In this document: positions 60,795 to 64,000 of the stretch, one piece after another | How positions within the stretch are numbered: the stretch's first letter is position 1 | Layout: the number at the start of each line of letters is the position of its first letter | DNA from: Rachycentron canadum | Lineage: Eukaryota > Chordata > Actinopteri > Carangiformes > Rachycentridae | Assembly: GCA_038496675.1 (NCBI GenBank) | Contig: CM076660.1 | Coordinates: forward strand, 11,138,019-11,202,018 | Reading direction: 5' to 3' | Length of the DNA: 64,000 nt | The notes under the pieces: model-generated | Told to the model about the DNA's origin: nothing | The model's input: only the letters and a program-made list of their open reading frames with translations | Databases searched by the model: none | Position numbers and translations under genes: made by a program

Positions 60795-63299
60795 TGTCTT
60801 CCTGTTTGTAGCTCTCTATTTTCCTCCCCCCAATTCTCTCCTTTCCCCTTTATCTCTAAATGGACAGTGCATGAGGAATCTGTAGAAAGGGAGGAGGGAG
60901 GGAGATAAAAGACAGGGGAAAGACAGAGGAGCTGTTGGAGGGGAAAGAAGGACGGGGGGGTTGGAGAAGAAAAAAGAGGATGGAAAACAGATAGTCAAGA
61001 GCTAGACGAAAGAGGGCATGCAAAGAAGGAGGACACAGGAGAGCAAAAAGAAGGTGGATGTAGATGTGAGGATGAAGAGGAAGCTGGATGGGAGGAGAGT
61101 CGTGCACATGGAAAAAGACAAGAGGAGTATGTGATTTTAGAGGAATGAAAGGAGCGAGAGGAGTGTTGGTGTCACAAGGTTTATTTAGAGTTTATTGCTT
61201 TGGCAGAAAGCCAGACTCTCTCCTTATACTCCTCCAGCAGGTACATCAGTGTGAGTGTAAACTGTGTGTGTGTGTGTGTGTAATCTTATTGTGTTTAAAT
61301 ATGAACATGCACAGAAAGAAAAAAACTGAAAAGTGAGACAGAGTTTCCATCGGGCAATGGGAAGGAAAGTTATATTAAAAAAAACGTACAGAGTAAAGAC
61401 CCACAAGTCTATTTAGATACATCTGAAGAAAACACACACACACAGCCAAAAGCTGAACATCTGAGCTCTGATTGGAGAATGATGTTGCCATGGATCCCAG
61501 GTGGGAGTGGCTACAATGTCAAAGACTGACTAGCAGGAGCTAATAAATCATGTAGTTTGTGTATATGTGTGTGTGGATGGGTTTAGAAGTGATAGACTTT
61601 GGAGTGTGTGCTTGATTGTAGTGCGTGTGTGTGTGTGTGTCTGGCGGCTGTGTATGCTGTACATCAGGGAGGATTTCACAAAGCTTCAGTCTGCAGAATC
61701 CAGCTGCAGCAGCCTCCACTGTCTGCTCGTCTGACCCACTTTCTCCTCTTCCCTTCCTTCTCTTCTTCCTTTGTTAGCTCCTTCTGTCCTTTTCTCTTTC
61801 CTACCAGTCCTATCATCCTTGCTTTCATTATCTTTCAGCCCTTCTTTCTGTCCTCGCTTCCCTCTTCCTTTTATTTTTTAAAACGCCCTTAAAGCTTTCT
61901 TCCCTCATCCGTCTGTATGTCTTGTAATTTGGTTACTGTTTGTCTTTCTGAATGGCTGACAATCTCAATGAACAAGCCATAGCATGTCATTCTCTTCTTT
62001 CTCTGCTCTTGGTTTGTTCTTGTTTCACTGTCTGCCTGTCTCTCTGAATGTCTACCTGGTTTCCAGTTGATGTGTCTTTGCCCACAGTATGTGGACTCTC
62101 TCATATGCTATTCATGAGTTATCTATCTTCTGCTTTTAAACTTTTATCAACCCTAGATCCAAATTCATTCTCACCTTTAGCTTCAGGTCCAGTCAAAGCT
62201 AGTACTGCTGGTGCTGGAGAACCATAAGATCATAAGTAATAGACCCATAACCTATTTTAGATCTCTACTTGGAGGTGAAGCAAAAGCATCACAATAAAGT
62301 TATCCAGCTGTGACTTAGATCTGTGGCTTTCACTGACATTTTCCAGGTGTACTGCGATTAGTACAAAAGTAGTATAAGTACAAGGACACTAGTTTTAATG
62401 CAGGAGAATAGGTGAGACCATCTGATTTGTGTACCAGTATACTAAACACTGATAATAGAGCACAAGATATTAAACACTGTGGAAAACTCTGCTCTAAAAC
62501 TGGGACCCTGTAGATTGTATTATAGACAACTAAGGTACAGAAACACTTGAAGTGTTTATCAGTTTCATGTAAATGTTGTTTTTAATTTTGGTCATGTTCG
62601 ATTAGTTTGAAAACTGAAAAGGACTCTTCTGACTCACTGTACCATATCATTTGTGTCTAATAAGGAAATTTAGTTCTACATTTCCTTTCTAACCAAGTTT
62701 AACTCCATAGGCACTAAAGAAGTAATGTATTTTGTATTTCCAGCAGAACAATTGGGACTGAAATAAATAGTGTAACTGGGCAATAACTGAATTTCTTTCT
62801 AGACAATGTGGTGCAAAAACATAAGTCATTGACGTTCAGCGAAATAAATAAATAAATAAGCAAGACATGAGATAGAAATTTAATATCACCCTTACATTCA
62901 GGCTTATTGAATCCAGATATTGCTTGTATTATCTTGTGGGCACCCACTCGCTTTACATGCTTATGATCCATTTTGGGTCGTGACCAGTAGATAAAGAACC
63001 AAGATGATGCACATTGGCCAATGCTCCCCTCTGTGAATTGTGTTATTGCACTGGCGGCTTTAGCAGGTGAAATCAAGTCACCAACTGTTTTAGGGTCCAC
63101 TGAAGGGCACTACAGGAAGAAGGTAACAAATTCACACCAAGTTACTTTATCCTCCAGGTAGCTGATAACATCTTAAGGTCTTTGCCTTTCACAGCACTGA
63201 TATTTGCATTCCTCCTGCCAAGATCTGCTGTCATGGCAGCTATTATTTCCACCCACAGTATTTTACAGTATGTTTATGTTCCATGGACTTTAAGAGACT

Positions 63300-63900
63300 T
63301 TGGCAAGGCAAAGCATGTCAAGGCAAGTTTATTTGGCACATTTAAAACTCAAAGATGTTTTTAACATGTTTAACATGTTTTACATATGGCATTAGATAAC
63401 ACTAAAAAGAGGATGAGCGTGAAATTACAATGAAGTGATAGATAACAATAATTATGTGCCTCAACTTTCATAAAAAGCAGTAATTAACATAAGTCTTGAG
63501 TCTTCAGTCAGAGGAGTCACCTCATATTAATCCATTGTATGCATTGCAAAAAGATAGATGGTGGTTCTCCATGTTTTGTTTTATCCAATCCAGTTTCTGA
63601 CCTGAGAAGTCTGGAGGGTTTGGAACGCAGTAGCAGATCAGAGATGTATTTTGGCCCTGAACCATTTTGTGCTTCATGAACACAGAATAGTATTTTAAAC
63701 TTAATCCTCTGACACACAAGTAGCCAGAACGGCAATTTGAGAGCTGAGTTAATGCATTGTGGTTCTGCACTGTGTTGGGAATCAGCTGCAGCTGTCTGAT
63801 AGCTGTCTAATATCAGCCTCATCCAGGCCGATATGATTAAAGCATTTCCAGGGTCTTGTTAGATATTAATCGTCAGCTGGTATCTATATCATGAAAGAAT
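63300..63900 (+). mobile_element. Fish LINE-derived 3' region relic, second copy
   Basis: AAGGCAAGTTTATTTGGCAC (about 63322) resembles the common fish 'caaggcaagtttatttgtatagcaca' motif. 'GATGTATTTTGGCCCTGAACC', shortened and mutated, lies further on with 'AAACTTAATCCTCTGACACA' and 'AATCAGCTGCAGCTGTCTGA', in the usual order for this family. Confidence 0.6.
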
Positions 63901-64000
63901 AGTTAAACATTTTGGGAAATTCAGTTCATACCACATGAGTCCATATGAAACCACAACTTGTTTTTTTTTACACATTTTTGTGCAGAATAAAAAAACAAGA

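Larger units (their letters stand above)
42391..64000 (+). other. Sequence downstream of the last identified jade2 exon: presumed long intron
   Basis: It opens with the donor GTGAGT and runs at least 21.6 kb to the window end without the next expected JADE exon. It holds a TG tract (42404-42451), an AT tract (42846-42872), a decayed LINE endonuclease fragment (42980-44090), open frames I cannot assign (44466-44882, 46391-47030, 58001-58408 minus strand), an exon-like purine-rich block (48331-48643), several fish dispersed-repeat tails (52640-52920, 56262-56700, 58424-58615, 59984-60025, 63300-63900) and many microsatellites. The rest is AT-rich with nothing recognisable. Confidence 0.6.

Noticed and set aside
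62714..63100. 128-codon minus-strand open frame
   Set aside because: No recognised domain, an ATTT-repeat artefact in the middle and a LINE-tail relic close by; not supported as a gene.

Overview
The window is vertebrate genomic DNA, almost certainly from a teleost fish and probably a percomorph. It has AT-rich noncoding sequence packed with dinucleotide microsatellites and dispersed repeats of types I know from fish genomes. There is one recognisable gene, read on the + strand as six coding exons spread over 20 kb. No bacterial, viral, rRNA, functional tRNA or CRISPR feature was seen.

The gene is jade2 (PHF15), a scaffold subunit of the HBO1/KAT7 histone H4 acetyltransferase complex. The exons are 22219-22373, 26862-27073, 30317-30484, 34607-34723, 40539-41033 and 42226-42390. 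Intron phases are 2 (entering), 1, 0, 0, 0, 0, 0 (leaving). Every junction has GT/AG and each exon is an exact fit to the codon count, so together they give about 437 uninterrupted residues. In order these are the end of the Enhancer-of-Polycomb-like region, PHD finger 1, the zinc knuckle and extended PHD finger 2 (the PZP module that reads the H3 tail), a long Ser/Thr/Asn-rich linker, and the helical region after the PZP module. The N-terminal exons and the C-terminal half of the protein are not in the window.

Layout: 1-22218 holds no exon I can support and carries microsatellites, SINE and LINE tails and one arm of an inverted dispersed repeat. 22219-42390 is the exon cluster with its introns. 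42391-64000 looks like a very long intron (or unresolved sequence) containing a decayed LINE endonuclease fragment, other fish repeats, a few unexplained open frames and Z-DNA-type tracts.

The points most worth following concern gene control. They are: a perfect donor consensus at the very start of exon 34607-34723, which would rebuild a 5' splice site at the spliced junction (recursive-splicing architecture); a strong in-frame donor consensus inside exon 40539-41033; CA and TG microsatellites 12-13 nt behind two donors; a repeat-borne cluster of nuclear-receptor half-sites in the intron after the first exon, including a perfect ERE-type palindrome; and a cluster of POU octamers just before the PHD1 exon. 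I did not find a new protein system. The candidates are regulatory or unexplained, and are labelled as such.
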